Both the position numbers and the translations under genes were made by a program. The notes beneath the pieces were generated by a model. It was not told the DNA's origin. It saw nothing but the letters and a program-made list of their open reading frames with translations, and searched no databases. Source: Paenimyroides tangerinum (lineage in GTDB: Bacteria; Bacteroidota; Bacteroidia; Flavobacteriales; Flavobacteriaceae). Taken from it: 64,000 nucleotides of DNA. Position 1 is the first letter of the stretch. Each line of letters opens with the position of its first letter. The stretch lies in contig NZ_RQVQ01000012.1 in the NCBI RefSeq assembly GCF_003865405.1, positions 30,616 through 94,615 on the forward strand. Reading direction: 5' to 3'. Below, in pieces: positions 1 through 9,228 of the stretch.

Positions 1-114
1 TAGTATACAACTTATAGCTGTAAAGGATAGAGCTTTATTCTTGTTCCAATTAACTAAAATTTCAACTAATTCTAGTTTTTTTTTGATCAAATTAAAAAAG
101 TGTATAGAACAAAT

Positions 115-822
115 CTAACAGATTAATAATAACCGCAATTCATTTTTGTTTTCTTTTGGAGCTCGATGTACACAAGGCGGAACAAGTTGTTGCGGATTTT
201 TAACAGCCAATCTCCAAAGATTTCCTAAACCCAAATTGATTGGTTCTGCGTTTGTATTTGCTTGATAGTGTAAATCGAAATAAAATTCTTCTAGAAACAA
301 TTCAAATTCATCATCGGAACCGTCGTGTAATTCTTTTAATTTGCTTCTTATTTCTGGTATTAAAATTTTTTGAGTAACAGAATCGTTTGGTAAAATATCA
401 CTTGAAGCTCCAAAATAAGTACATAAAAAAGTATCGGTTGAAATAGGTGAAGAATCAACGTGATATGAATATACATCTGTGGAAATAAAATCTAATGTAT
501 CATCTCGTTCGTAACATTTTAATAAATTAAGAGTAGGTGAAGCTCCTAATTCTGACAATAATTTTAAATCTTCAATTATAATTTCTCGTGCTTTATCGCC
601 ATTTTCTGAAAGATTCAAATTCATTAAATCATCAATCGTGATTATTGTAATATCTTCATGAAGTATTAATTTGTTTACTATTTCTTCAAAATCACCAATT
701 AAATTTCTATTCCAACAATGTGCATTTATAATTCCTTCGAAAGGTGTTTCAATCAATTCATTAAAATTAGAAAAAAACTTTATTTGATTATTTTTTTGAA
801 TATTATGACTCATGTTTTTCAT
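115..822 (-). CDS. DUF1826-like protein with an HxD...H pattern
   Basis: A 235-residue soluble protein with no signal peptide. The second half matches what I remember of the DUF1826 family: HVD at residues 121-123, a CTYFG segment at about 134-138, and a C-terminal VHRAP (218-222) followed by a run ending RLLL. HxD followed by a distant H is the metal-binding pattern of double-stranded beta-helix oxygenases, so an Fe(II)-dependent enzyme is possible; this is inference and no substrate is suggested. A -7-like element lies at 845-852. The start may be the ATG at 822 or the one at 813. It is divergent from the FAD monooxygenase gene. The family call is tentative because it rests on motif memory. 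Confidence 0.6.
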   Translation of the reverse strand: MKNMSHNIQKNNQIKFFSNFNELIETPFEGIINAHCWNRNLIGDFEEIVNKLILHEDITIITIDDLMNLNLSENGDKAREIIIEDLKLLSELGASPTLNLLKCYERDDTLDFISTDVYSYHVDSSPISTDTFLCTYFGASSDILPNDSVTQKILIPEIRSKLKELHDGSDDEFELFLEEFYFDLHYQANTNAEPINLGLGNLWRLAVKNPQQLVPPCVHRAPKENKNELRLLLIC

Positions 823-844
823 GTAGAATTTGACGATATTCTTA

Positions 845-852
845 CAAAAGTA
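845..852 (-). promoter_or_regulatory. -7 promoter element (TACTTTTG)
   Basis: On the minus strand this reads TACTTTTG, an exact match to the Bacteroidetes -7 consensus TAnnTTTG. It lies 23 bases upstream of the ATG at 822. I see no clear TTG -33 element at the usual distance. Confidence 0.45.
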
Positions 853-973
853 AGTATTAAATTTTGAGTAAAATCTATTTTGAATTACGATTTTATAATT
901 GATTAAAAACCAAATAATGAATAATCATTTAAAAGTTTCCTTTATTTTTGTTGTACTTTAAATTGAAAAATTG

Positions 974-2338
974 ATGCATTGGATTGTTTGTGAATCATGT
1001 TTAGGAATCGGAAAAAAAAAGCAAAAAAGCAGTAAGAAAGCGAGTCAAATTGAATCTTCAAATACATTTTTTAAAAAGTGTACAAAATGCGATGGAAAAG
1101 GAATTGTTTCAAGCGCCGAATTTCCAAAACCCGATATTCAGAAATTTCCTCATATTGCTATAATTGGTCTTGGAATTGGTGGAATTACTTTAGCAGTTGC
1201 TTGTTTGCATCGAGGTATTCCATTTACAATTTTTGAACGTGATGATTCTTTTAATTCGCGTTCTCAAGGCTATGGACTTACGCTGCAACAGGCAAGTAAA
1301 ATTACAAAAGCACTTGGAATTGAACATTTCGAAAATGGAATTGTTTCTTCTCGTCATATTGTTCACGATATTTCAGGAAACGTTTTAGGAACTTGGGGTA
1401 AACGCAAATGGATTCCTGAAGAAAATGTCAATTTTTCTAAAAAAACAAATTTACATATTGCGCGTCAAGAATTGCGTTTGATGTTGTTGAATCAATTGAA
1501 AAATGAAAAGTTTATTCATTGGAATCATCAATTGATTGATTTTGATTCAGATAAAAACATCGGAAATACGTTACATTTCTTAGTAGATGGAGTTGCGAAA
1601 AAATTTAATGCAGATTTAATTGTTGGAGCAGATGGAATTCGCAGTGTTGTTCGAAATCAATTATTAGGTTCAGATTATAAACCACTACGATATTTAGGAT
1701 GTTTGGTTGTTTTGGGCATTTGTTCTTTGCAAAAATTACAACATTTAAAATCAGATTTGTTAGATTCTGCTACTGTTTTTCAGACTGCAAATGGAAACGA
1801 GCGAATTTATATAATGCCATATTCTCAAGATTCGGTGATGTGGCAATTGAGTTTTCCGATGGATGAATCAGATGCAATTGCTTTGAGTAAAAAAGGTGCA
1901 ACTTTTCTTAAGCAAGAAGCAATCAATCGTACAGATTGGCACACTCCGATTCCTGAAATTATTTTTGCTACAGATGAGAGTTTAATTACGGGGTATCCTG
2001 TTTATGACCGAGAAGTACTTAAAACTGAACTTACTGAACTTGATAAACCCGCTACATTGATCGGAGATGCGGCTCATCCAATGAGTCCGTTTAAAGGACA
2101 AGGTGCAAATCAAGCGATGTTGGATGGTTTGGCTTTAGCAAGAAAAATTTATGCAAAATATAAATTTAAAGATTATGATAAATCATCAATTCGTAAAGTT
2201 GTTTTAAATGATTTTGAATTTGATATGATTTCAAGAAGCTCAATTAAAGTGAAAGAATCAGCCGCTGCTGCAGAATTTCTACATTCGACAGACGTTTTAA
2301 TTGAAAGCGATCAACCACGTCGAAAAATTAATGATTAG
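974..2338 (+). CDS. FAD-dependent monooxygenase with N-terminal CxxCxGxG zinc finger
   Basis: Group A flavin monooxygenase (PHBH/TetX-like fold). The FAD dinucleotide-binding GLGIGG is at residues 65-70, a GADGIRS segment sits mid-protein, and the second FAD motif GDAAHPMSPFKGQGAN lies near the C-terminus. Such enzymes hydroxylate aromatic or related compounds with NAD(P)H and O2; the substrate cannot be read here. The oddity is residues 6-43: CESCLGIG and CTKCDGKG, two CxxCxGxG knuckles as in the DnaJ zinc-binding domain, joined by a Lys/Ser-rich linker. An in-frame TTG lies just before, but the ATG at 974 is the natural start. No neighbour suggests a pathway. Confidence 0.85.
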   Translation: MHWIVCESCLGIGKKKQKSSKKASQIESSNTFFKKCTKCDGKGIVSSAEFPKPDIQKFPHIAIIGLGIGGITLAVACLHRGIPFTIFERDDSFNSRSQGYGLTLQQASKITKALGIEHFENGIVSSRHIVHDISGNVLGTWGKRKWIPEENVNFSKKTNLHIARQELRLMLLNQLKNEKFIHWNHQLIDFDSDKNIGNTLHFLVDGVAKKFNADLIVGADGIRSVVRNQLLGSDYKPLRYLGCLVVLGICSLQKLQHLKSDLLDSATVFQTANGNERIYIMPYSQDSVMWQLSFPMDESDAIALSKKGATFLKQEAINRTDWHTPIPEIIFATDESLITGYPVYDREVLKTELTELDKPATLIGDAAHPMSPFKGQGANQAMLDGLALARKIYAKYKFKDYDKSSIRKVVLNDFEFDMISRSSIKVKESAAAAEFLHSTDVLIESDQPRRKIND

Positions 2339-2460
2339 TTGAAGTTTTGAAAAAATCTACAAATGTTAAATTATTTGACATCAGGGTAAACCCTTAGTGT
2401 TCTTTATTTTGATTCATTTAAATTTACATATCTTTTAAACACATTTTTTTTTTTTACAAT

Positions 2461-2504
2461 AGGAAAGTTATCGAAATCAAATATTGATTTCGATAACGAA
2501 TCCT
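2461..2504. promoter_or_regulatory. Long perfect inverted repeat (possible operator or terminator)
   Basis: A perfect 14-bp inverted repeat with arms GTTATCGAAATCAA (2467-2480) and its complement (2484-2497) around a 3-base loop. The outer AGGA and TCCT can also pair. It sits between the FAD monooxygenase stop and the next start, about 40 bases before the latter, and has no T-run right after it. An operator or 5' UTR hairpin for the downstream gene is as likely as a terminator. Confidence 0.45.
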
Positions 2505-2542
2505 AATTTTCTATTAGCCAAAACCAAAATTAAAATACTATT

Positions 2543-3109
2543 ATGTCAAACACATTACCACAATTTTTCAATTACGAAGAAAATAAAGTTGACGCTGGAT
2601 ATGAAGCGTTACACGATTTTTTTTTGAGTTGGACTTTACGTTGCGCTGTCGATGATTATGCTACTTTTGAAAATAAAGTCCAACATTATTCAAAGCGTAT
2701 ATTATTGCATTTAGTTTTTGAAAACGAATTTACACTTTGCAAAATCATTAGTGTAAAAACGAAAAAACAACTTGGTTACATTGATTTATTGGTAGAAGTT
2801 ACTCTTCAAACAGAAACAGATGAATTAAAAGAATATGTTTTGAATATCGAAAACAAATGGTATTCTAATGTTTTAGATTCTCAGTTAAAAAAATATTCAC
2901 AAGTATTATCTGATATTTACAGTAATTCAAAGGCCGAAATTGTTTCGGTAGTTCTATTTCCTGATCATTTGAAGTTGGAAGAAAATAGAGAAGTTTGTGA
3001 AAAATATAATTATAGAATGGAAACCTTCGAAGTTCTAAAAACGCTGTTTGAAAACGAATCGTATACAGAAAACGATTTGTTTGATGAATTTTGGTTTAAG
3101 TTTTATTAA
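2543..3109 (+). CDS. PD-(D/E)XK nuclease superfamily protein
   Basis: A 188-residue cytoplasmic protein. The centre has the PD-(D/E)XK signature: GYIDLLVEV (Asp) followed by a strand with IENK (Glu-x-Lys) and then a helix with SQLKKYSQVL, which corresponds to the QLxxY part of the PDDEXK_4 family. These are small nucleases or nuclease-like proteins, often with defence or repair roles, but no partner gene is adjacent. A strong hairpin lies just upstream (2461-2504) and a long bidirectional terminator follows. The superfamily is well supported; the function is unknown. Confidence 0.75.
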   Translation: MSNTLPQFFNYEENKVDAGYEALHDFFLSWTLRCAVDDYATFENKVQHYSKRILLHLVFENEFTLCKIISVKTKKQLGYIDLLVEVTLQTETDELKEYVLNIENKWYSNVLDSQLKKYSQVLSDIYSNSKAEIVSVVLFPDHLKLEENREVCEKYNYRMETFEVLKTLFENESYTENDLFDEFWFKFY

Positions 3110-3153
3110 AAAAACAGATAGTATTTTTTAATCGAATGTCAAAAAACATAAAA

Positions 3154-3217
3154 AAAATCTTAATTGAAACGTTTAAATTCTATTTGAAACGTTTCAATTA
3201 AGATTTTCAATTTTTTT
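3154..3217. terminator. Bidirectional intrinsic terminator
   Basis: A perfect 21-bp stem (3154-3174 with 3187-3207) around a 12-base loop, with an A-run before and a T-run after. It separates two convergent genes (ends at 3109 and 3225) and can stop transcription from both sides. The stem is unusually long. Confidence 0.85.
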
Positions 3218-3224
3218 GTAAATT

Positions 3225-3770
3225 TTAGAAAACACTTCCACTTTTAACGAAGTATTTTGAATACCAAACGTCTTCTAAATTAGAAATAATCACACCTTTT
3301 TTACTAGAAACATGAACAAACCGATTGTTGTGTAAATAAATGCCAACATGATCAATCTTACCACCTCCAAAAGCAAAGAAAACCAAATCTCCTTCTTTGA
3401 GTTTATCTATTTTTTTATTTTTAATTTCTTCGGCCATATCTCGCGAGGTTCGAGGTAATTTTTCTTTATAAATTTCTGTATAAACATTGCTAACAAATCC
3501 AGAACAATCAATTCCAGATTTTGTTGTTCCGCCCATTTTATGTGGTGTTCCTAACCAACTATCTATATAAAAATACAGTTTCTCGTTTTTCAAATCTTTT
3601 TTTGAAACTTCCAAAAGATTTGCAAAATCTTCTAAACTGTTATTTTTTGATTTTAGAATATGTTTTGAACTGGATGTTTTTCCTTTAGAAGTCGATGCGT
3701 TTTTCTTCGAAGCACAACTACTTAAAAGTAAAACTAAGGCCAAGATTTTCAGAAAGCTTGATGTTCTCAT
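3225..3770 (-). CDS. NlpC/P60 family cell-wall hydrolase, lipoprotein
   Basis: A 181-residue lipoprotein. The signal peptide ends in the lipobox LLSSC with Cys19, followed by a Ser/Lys-rich linker. The NlpC/P60 domain begins around residue 65. The catalytic triad is visible: Cys89 in DCSGFV, His141 in DHVGIY and His153 in FVHVSS. Family members are gamma-D-glutamyl-diamino acid endopeptidases that cut peptidoglycan stem peptides, so a periplasmic wall-remodelling role is expected. The start lies a few bases after the T-run of a terminator hairpin, so the mRNA leader must be very short or come from read-through. No Shine-Dalgarno is seen. Confidence 0.9.
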   Translation of the reverse strand: MRTSSFLKILALVLLLSSCASKKNASTSKGKTSSSKHILKSKNNSLEDFANLLEVSKKDLKNEKLYFYIDSWLGTPHKMGGTTKSGIDCSGFVSNVYTEIYKEKLPRTSRDMAEEIKNKKIDKLKEGDLVFFAFGGGKIDHVGIYLHNNRFVHVSSKKGVIISNLEDVWYSKYFVKSGSVF

Positions 3771-3775
3771 ACAGC

Positions 3776-3800
3776 AAAAAAACCGGTATAAAACCGGTTT
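3776..3800 (-). terminator. Intrinsic terminator of the DUF349 gene
   Basis: Read on the minus strand: stem AAACCGGT / ACCGGTTT with a 5-base loop, followed by a T-run. It begins just after the DUF349 stop and ends only about 6 bases before the NlpC/P60 start. Confidence 0.8.
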
Positions 3801-3804
3801 GTAA

Positions 3805-5676
3805 TTATAAAATTTCTTTTAATTGATTCAATTTATCTTTCCAGATATTTAATTCATCTCTATGCTTATCGATGTTTTTATTAATTTCCTTAATAAACGG
3901 ATTATCAGATTTTGCATTTGAGAAAAATTGCATATTGTTTTCAAGTTGGAAAATTTCAGAAGTAACTTCTTCAATTTTGCGTTGAACAAACGTAATTTCA
4001 TTTTGAATTTTACGTTTATCTCCTGTTTCAACCATTTGCTCCAAACGATTGTTATATTTAACCAATTCAGTTTCTTTTTTAGAAAGACTTAATTTGTCAA
4101 ATAAAGCATCTAAAATTTTATTGAATTTACCTTCAATATGTCTTCTAACTTGCGGAACAGGTCCAATAGCTTTCCAATTTTCAATATGAAGTTTAATTGC
4201 ATCCAAATCTTCTTTATGATTTCCAACTAACTGAAAATCCTTAAGCTCTTCTAAATATGCCTTTTTCTTATCGAAATTTTCCATTTCTTCAGAAATGTTT
4301 TTGTTTCTATCTTTATGTAAACGATCAAAATAATGATTGCAAGCTTCTTTGAATTCTTTCCAAAGCTTGTCAGAATATTTTTTCGGAACGTGACCAACTT
4401 TCTTCCATTCTTCCTGAATTTGTTTCATTATTGGCGTTACTTGATCAAAATCATTGCTTGTGTTTAATGATTTAGCTTTTTCAATTAATGCCATTTTCAA
4501 ATTCAAATTATCTTGCTGATCGCGTTTGATATCTTTATAGAAAGCATTTTTTTGAACATTGAATAAACGAGTTGCTTCCTTAAAAGCATCCCAAGTTTGT
4601 TCGTTATGTTCTGCAGGAACTTTACCGGTTTTAAAGAATTTAGCTCTTAATTCTTCAACTTTTGAAATAGCATCCTGCCACTGATTATGTGATTTTGAAT
4701 CGTTTTTAGCTAAATCGTTAAGTTGAGCAATAAATTCAAGTTTAATGTTTAAATTTTGGTCTTCTCTAGAACGTAATTCAACATAAATTGCTTCACGACG
4801 ATCATGTAATTGCTTTGTAATATCACTGAATTCGTTCCAAATAGTATCTCTATGTTCTTTTGAAACTGGTCCAATTTGTTCTTTCCAAATTCTGTGATAA
4901 ATCTGTAATTCTTTAAACGCTTTGTGAATGTCGTTTTGTTCTAATAATTTTTTAGCAGATTCAATTAAATTTTGTTTTTTCTCTAAATTTTGTTTGAAAT
5001 CCCAATCACGAGCTTCGCGATCTAAATGCAATTGGTCGTAAAAACGTTCCATGTGAAAATGATAATTATTCCAAACATGGTTATAATTATCTCTTGGAAT
5101 TGCACCAGCTTTTCCCCAACGTTCTCTGATGTTTTGGATATCTTTTAATGCTGTAGAAATATTTTCCGTATTATCAATCAAGTTTTTTAGTTCTTCAATT
5201 AAAGCTTTACGCGTAGCTAAATTGTTTTTTAAATTATCTTGAATTGATTGAAAATGTTTATTTCTTTTATTTCTATAAGTATTAAAAATAGAATCAAAAT
5301 TATTTTTTACAACCGAATTATATTCGAAATCTAATATTGTATTTTCAGTATTTTCATCCAGAAAAGCTTGTTTTTTCTCTTCGATGAAAATATAATATTT
5401 GTTTGAAAATGCTTTTTTAATTTGCTCAACGTGATCGCGAACAGTCATAACATTATAATTAGAAACTAAATTATCCAATTCAGTAACTAATTCTTCCAGC
5501 GAAAGTGCTTCGTAATCTTTGGTAGGAATATCTACATTTTCTGAGCTTTCCTCATTTTCATGTTCTTCTGCGTTTGAAACATTGATTGATTCAATTGCAT
5601 CAAGATTTTGAACAATATTTTGTTCATTTTCACTTCCGTCTGTGTTTAACAGGTTATCATTTCTTTCTTCTAACAT
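3805..5676 (-). CDS. DUF349 repeat protein
   Basis: A 623-residue acidic, highly helical cytoplasmic protein. After an acidic N-terminal tail of about 50 residues it carries several copies of the DUF349 helical repeat, seen as recurring motifs such as W..IG.VP....W..F (for example WKKVGHVPKKYSDKLWKEF and WKAIGPVPQVRRHIEGKF). The last 90 residues form a coiled coil. Such proteins are widespread in Bacteroidetes and have no established biochemical role that I know of. It is followed by its own terminator and is probably monocistronic. Confidence 0.88.
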   Translation of the reverse strand: MLEERNDNLLNTDGSENEQNIVQNLDAIESINVSNAEEHENEESSENVDIPTKDYEALSLEELVTELDNLVSNYNVMTVRDHVEQIKKAFSNKYYIFIEEKKQAFLDENTENTILDFEYNSVVKNNFDSIFNTYRNKRNKHFQSIQDNLKNNLATRKALIEELKNLIDNTENISTALKDIQNIRERWGKAGAIPRDNYNHVWNNYHFHMERFYDQLHLDREARDWDFKQNLEKKQNLIESAKKLLEQNDIHKAFKELQIYHRIWKEQIGPVSKEHRDTIWNEFSDITKQLHDRREAIYVELRSREDQNLNIKLEFIAQLNDLAKNDSKSHNQWQDAISKVEELRAKFFKTGKVPAEHNEQTWDAFKEATRLFNVQKNAFYKDIKRDQQDNLNLKMALIEKAKSLNTSNDFDQVTPIMKQIQEEWKKVGHVPKKYSDKLWKEFKEACNHYFDRLHKDRNKNISEEMENFDKKKAYLEELKDFQLVGNHKEDLDAIKLHIENWKAIGPVPQVRRHIEGKFNKILDALFDKLSLSKKETELVKYNNRLEQMVETGDKRKIQNEITFVQRKIEEVTSEIFQLENNMQFFSNAKSDNPFIKEINKNIDKHRDELNIWKDKLNQLKEIL

Positions 5677-5774
5677 TATTTAAATGCTTAAGTTTAACAT
5701 TATTTTTTTGAAAGGTAATAAATCAATTTTTATTATCAAAGGAAACAAAGGATTTATGTTAAAATTTATTAAGA

Positions 5775-6503
5775 TTAACTGTTCCAAATTTCCCAAGCTT
5801 TCTCTGCTTGCAGAATTAACATTTGCAATCCGTTTATTGTAATTGCTTTATTTTCTTTAGCTTTTTGTAAGAACTTTGTTTCTTGTGGGTTATAAATCAA
5901 ATCGAATGCAATATGATTTTCTGTAAAAAAAGAGTAGGGCAGGTTTGGACAATTTTCAACATCCGGAAAAGTTCCAATTGGTGTAGTATTTATAATAATT
6001 TTTGCTACTTCAAATTCTTTTTTAGACAAATCTTCGTACGAAATTTCATTCGATTTCGGATTTCTTGATACAAATTGGTAGTCAATTTTTAATTTCTTTA
6101 AAGCAAAAGCAACCGCTTTACTAGCTCCGCCTGTTCCCAAAATCAAAGCTTTTGTATGATGCGATTTCAAATGTGGTATTAATGACTCATAAAAACCATA
6201 AAAATCGGTATTAAATCCTTCTAGGCTTCCGTCTTTATGAACTTTAATCGTATTTACTGCTCCAATTTCTTGTGCATCTTGATTTAAATTATCCAAAAAA
6301 GGAATAATTGTTTCTTTGTATGGAATCGTTACGTTATAACCTTGATTTTGATTTTCGAAAACGAACAAGATTTCTTTAATATCTTTAATATCGAAATTCA
6401 CATATTCGCAATCAACAATCTTTTCAGACTCAAATTTCTGTTTGAAATAATTTCTCGAAAATGAATAATCGATATTTTTGCCAATTAATCCGTATGTTTT
6501 CAT
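5775..6503 (-). CDS. aroE: Shikimate dehydrogenase (AroE)
   Basis: Reduces 3-dehydroshikimate to shikimate with NADPH in the chorismate pathway. At 242 residues it is slightly shorter than E. coli AroE. The shikimate-binding SxS is Ser14/Ser16, the catalytic Lys63 is in NVTIPYK and the partner Asp100 in NTDFYG. GAVNT is at 81-85, and the NADP-binding glycine loop GTGGAS is at about 123-128. The C-terminal GLQMLILQAEKAWEIW is typical. It is on the same strand as the upstream TPR gene, but a 12-bp hairpin separates them. Confidence 0.96.
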   Translation of the reverse strand: MKTYGLIGKNIDYSFSRNYFKQKFESEKIVDCEYVNFDIKDIKEILFVFENQNQGYNVTIPYKETIIPFLDNLNQDAQEIGAVNTIKVHKDGSLEGFNTDFYGFYESLIPHLKSHHTKALILGTGGASKAVAFALKKLKIDYQFVSRNPKSNEISYEDLSKKEFEVAKIIINTTPIGTFPDVENCPNLPYSFFTENHIAFDLIYNPQETKFLQKAKENKAITINGLQMLILQAEKAWEIWNS

Positions 6504-6513
6504 CTTTAATTAG

Positions 6514-6544
6514 AAATGGTTATACCTTTTTCGTATAACCATTT
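6514..6544. terminator. Intergenic hairpin, likely terminator or attenuator
   Basis: A perfect 12-bp stem (6514-6525 with 6533-6544) with a 7-base loop, between the TPR gene stop and the aroE start. The minus-strand tail is only weakly T-rich, so termination may be partial. Confidence 0.55.
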
Positions 6545-6546
6545 AT

Positions 6547-7941
6547 TTAGTTTTTATGTTTTTGAATGTGTTCTTGTATCAAAGGATTTGCCCAAACGCT
6601 AGGGAAATTTTCTTCAAGAATTGTGTGATTTTTAAAGTTTAAATGTAAAGCATTCGTTAAATGATAAAATGCCTTTTCAGTTTGTTCTTCAATAAAATAT
6701 AATCCACCTAAACGATATTCGATTTCAAACTCATCATTATGAATTTCAGAAGCTTCTAAAAGTTTTTGAATCGCACCTTCAAATTCGCCTAAAAATTGCA
6801 AAGTATCTGCCCAATATAACCAAGTATCTAAAAACAAATCTCCTAATTCAACAGCTTTTGAATAACCAAGAGCAGCTTCTTCAAAGAAATTTAATTCTTT
6901 ATTGATTACAGCAAATCTTCTCCAATATAATTTGTTTTGATCATCAATTCCTAAAGCTTTGTTTACATAAAATAAGGCTTTCTGGAAATTCCCTAATTTG
7001 ATGTAGAAATCAGTTATTGCAATCCAACCTTTATCTAAAAGTGGATCTTCATGAACCGTTTTTAAATAATATTTCAATGCTTTTTGATTTTGATTCAAAG
7101 CTTCATAACAGGTTCCAATTCTTAAGAAAACGTAAGATGAAGCATCATCAATTTCAAGTGTTGTATTGTAACTATCAATCGCTTTTTTATATTCTTTTAA
7201 ACTTTCATAAGCTTTTCCTTTTTCAAGATGAGCTCCAATAAAATGTTCGTCAATAATCGTAGCAAAATCAAACGCTTGAACTGCCTTTTGATAATCCTTT
7301 ACGTTCATATGTTGACGTCCTAATTGATGCCAAGCGACCTCACTATAAGGTTGTTGGTCTATGAATTCGTTTAAGAATTTAATAGCTTGAGTGGGTTGAT
7401 CTAAAAAGTCATAGCAATAAACGATGTTGTATAAAGCACTTTGATCTTCATCATCATTTTCTAAGCACTTAATAAAATAATATTTAGCATTTTCCAATTC
7501 ATCGATGTACAAATATTCCATTCCGATTAATGAATAAACATCGGCTAAATCATCTGTTAATCCTAAAGCAATATTCAGTGTATCGATTGCCTTTTTATGT
7601 TCTCCTTTTTTTGAATAAATACTCGCATGTTGAATGTATGCTTCTTCATTCTTTGGGTCTATTCTATAGATTTCTTGGATTAGTTTTTCTGCAGCATCTA
7701 GTTTGTCATTAAACACCAACATTTCTATTTGAACTAATTTTAATCCAATAGAATTTGGATGTTGTTCCAAAGCTAATTTCAATGCTTTCTTAGCTAAATT
7801 TAATTTGCCAGAATCCATATAATGCAAGATGATATTCTCAAATTCTTCCGAATCGAAAAATAACACTTTATTGGTTTTTAACATGGATTCAAATTTAGAT
7901 AAGGATAAACCTAAATTTTCATCTTCGTCATTCATGAACAT
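6547..7941 (-). CDS. Tetratricopeptide repeat protein
   Basis: A 464-residue protein made almost entirely of TPR helical hairpins, with recurring A...G and Y.A...Y spacing (for example IDTLNIALGLTDDLADVYSLIGMEYL). There is no signal peptide or membrane segment, so it is a cytoplasmic scaffold or adaptor. The partner cannot be told. The start may be the Met at 7941 or the one two codons later at 7935; both are preceded by an A/G-rich stretch. It lies upstream of aroE on the same strand. Residue-level function is not assignable. Confidence 0.85.
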   Translation of the reverse strand: MFMNDEDENLGLSLSKFESMLKTNKVLFFDSEEFENIILHYMDSGKLNLAKKALKLALEQHPNSIGLKLVQIEMLVFNDKLDAAEKLIQEIYRIDPKNEEAYIQHASIYSKKGEHKKAIDTLNIALGLTDDLADVYSLIGMEYLYIDELENAKYYFIKCLENDDEDQSALYNIVYCYDFLDQPTQAIKFLNEFIDQQPYSEVAWHQLGRQHMNVKDYQKAVQAFDFATIIDEHFIGAHLEKGKAYESLKEYKKAIDSYNTTLEIDDASSYVFLRIGTCYEALNQNQKALKYYLKTVHEDPLLDKGWIAITDFYIKLGNFQKALFYVNKALGIDDQNKLYWRRFAVINKELNFFEEAALGYSKAVELGDLFLDTWLYWADTLQFLGEFEGAIQKLLEASEIHNDEFEIEYRLGGLYFIEEQTEKAFYHLTNALHLNFKNHTILEENFPSVWANPLIQEHIQKHKN

Positions 7942-8030
7942 ATTTCCTTTTTTAGCTTTTAATAAATTTATGAATTAACTAAGCAAATGTTTACTAAAAA
8001 AAACATAATTATAAACAAAATAATCAACAA

Positions 8031-9224
8031 TTATTCGTTGTTTTCTTGTTGTATTTCGTTTAATGCTTCGATTATGATTTCACAACCGATTTTAATTTCA
8101 TCTTCGCTTATTGTTAATGGAGGTGTGATGCGAATGGCTTTACCTTCGAACATCAACCAAAATAAAATCAAGCCTTTTTCTTTACATTTTAAAATCACTT
8201 GATTGGTTATTTCATCCGATGGTGTCATCGCTGCTAACATCAAACCTAAACCGTGAATACCAGTAATTAATGGGTGAACCAAATACTTACGGAATAATTG
8301 TTCTTTTATCAAAGTCTGTTCCATTAAATCGGTTTCTAGCAATTCTTTTAAAGTAGTTAAACTTGCGGCAGCAATTACAGGATGTCCACCAAAAGTTGTA
8401 ATGTGTCCACATTTTGGGTCGTGAGCTAACAAATCCATATGTTTTTCATTTGCAGTAAAAGCGCCAACTGGCATTCCACTTGCCATTCCTTTTCCCATTA
8501 CCAAAATATCCGGCACCATTTCATAGTTTTGAAATCCGAATAATTTTCCCGTTCTACCAAATCCTGGTTGAATTTCGTCTAAGATTAACATAGTACCTGT
8601 TTCGTCACATTTTGCACGAACTTTCTTTAAGAAATCGTTTTTAGGTGTTATAAAACCAGCACTTCCTTGAATGGTTTCTAAAATAATTCCAGCTGTTTTA
8701 GTTGTGATTTTATCTAAATCTGCTTCGTTATTAAACGTAATAAAATCTACATTCGGTAACAACGGACGAAATGCACCTTTGCGTTCTTCGTTTCCTAAAA
8801 CGCTCATTGAACCTTGTGTGTTTCCGTGATATGCGTTTACGCAAGAAATAATTTGACTACGTCCAGTAACGCGTTTTGCTAATTTCATCGCGCCTTCAAC
8901 TGCTTCAGTTCCTGAGTTTACTAAATACGTTTTGTTTAATGAACTTGGTAAATTTTCTGCCAATAGTTTACAAAACTCAACGGCTGGTTTTTGGATGTAT
9001 TCTCCATAAACCATAACGTGCATATATTTATTCAATTGTTCCGTAATAGCAGCTAATACTTTGGGATTGCTGTGTCCTAAGGTACAAGCAGAAACTCCAG
9101 CTACAAAATCTAAATGTTTTTTGCCGTCTGTGCTGTAAATATAACTTCCGTTTGCGTGAGAAATTTCAACTTCTAACGGATATAATGTGGTTTGAGCTTG
9201 ATATTTAAAAAAATCTTGCTTCAT
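8031..9224 (-). CDS. Class III PLP-dependent aminotransferase (acetylornithine/ornithine type)
   Basis: A 397-residue fold type I aminotransferase. The PLP-binding lysine is in VMGKGMASGMPVGAF, the cofactor Asp in LILDEIQPGFGRTG, and the phosphate-binding SGTEAVEGAMKLA is present. The closest characterised families are acetylornithine, succinylornithine and related omega-aminotransferases; the exact substrate is not decidable. I chose the ATG at 9224 (MKQDFFKYQAQ). An open frame runs 42 Lys-rich residues further upstream, but only as an overlap with the previous gene. It starts 4 bases after the OstA-like stop, so the two are probably co-transcribed. Confidence 0.9.
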   Translation of the reverse strand: MKQDFFKYQAQTTLYPLEVEISHANGSYIYSTDGKKHLDFVAGVSACTLGHSNPKVLAAITEQLNKYMHVMVYGEYIQKPAVEFCKLLAENLPSSLNKTYLVNSGTEAVEGAMKLAKRVTGRSQIISCVNAYHGNTQGSMSVLGNEERKGAFRPLLPNVDFITFNNEADLDKITTKTAGIILETIQGSAGFITPKNDFLKKVRAKCDETGTMLILDEIQPGFGRTGKLFGFQNYEMVPDILVMGKGMASGMPVGAFTANEKHMDLLAHDPKCGHITTFGGHPVIAAASLTTLKELLETDLMEQTLIKEQLFRKYLVHPLITGIHGLGLMLAAMTPSDEITNQVILKCKEKGLILFWLMFEGKAIRITPPLTISEDEIKIGCEIIIEALNEIQQENNE

Positions 9225-9228
9225 TTGA

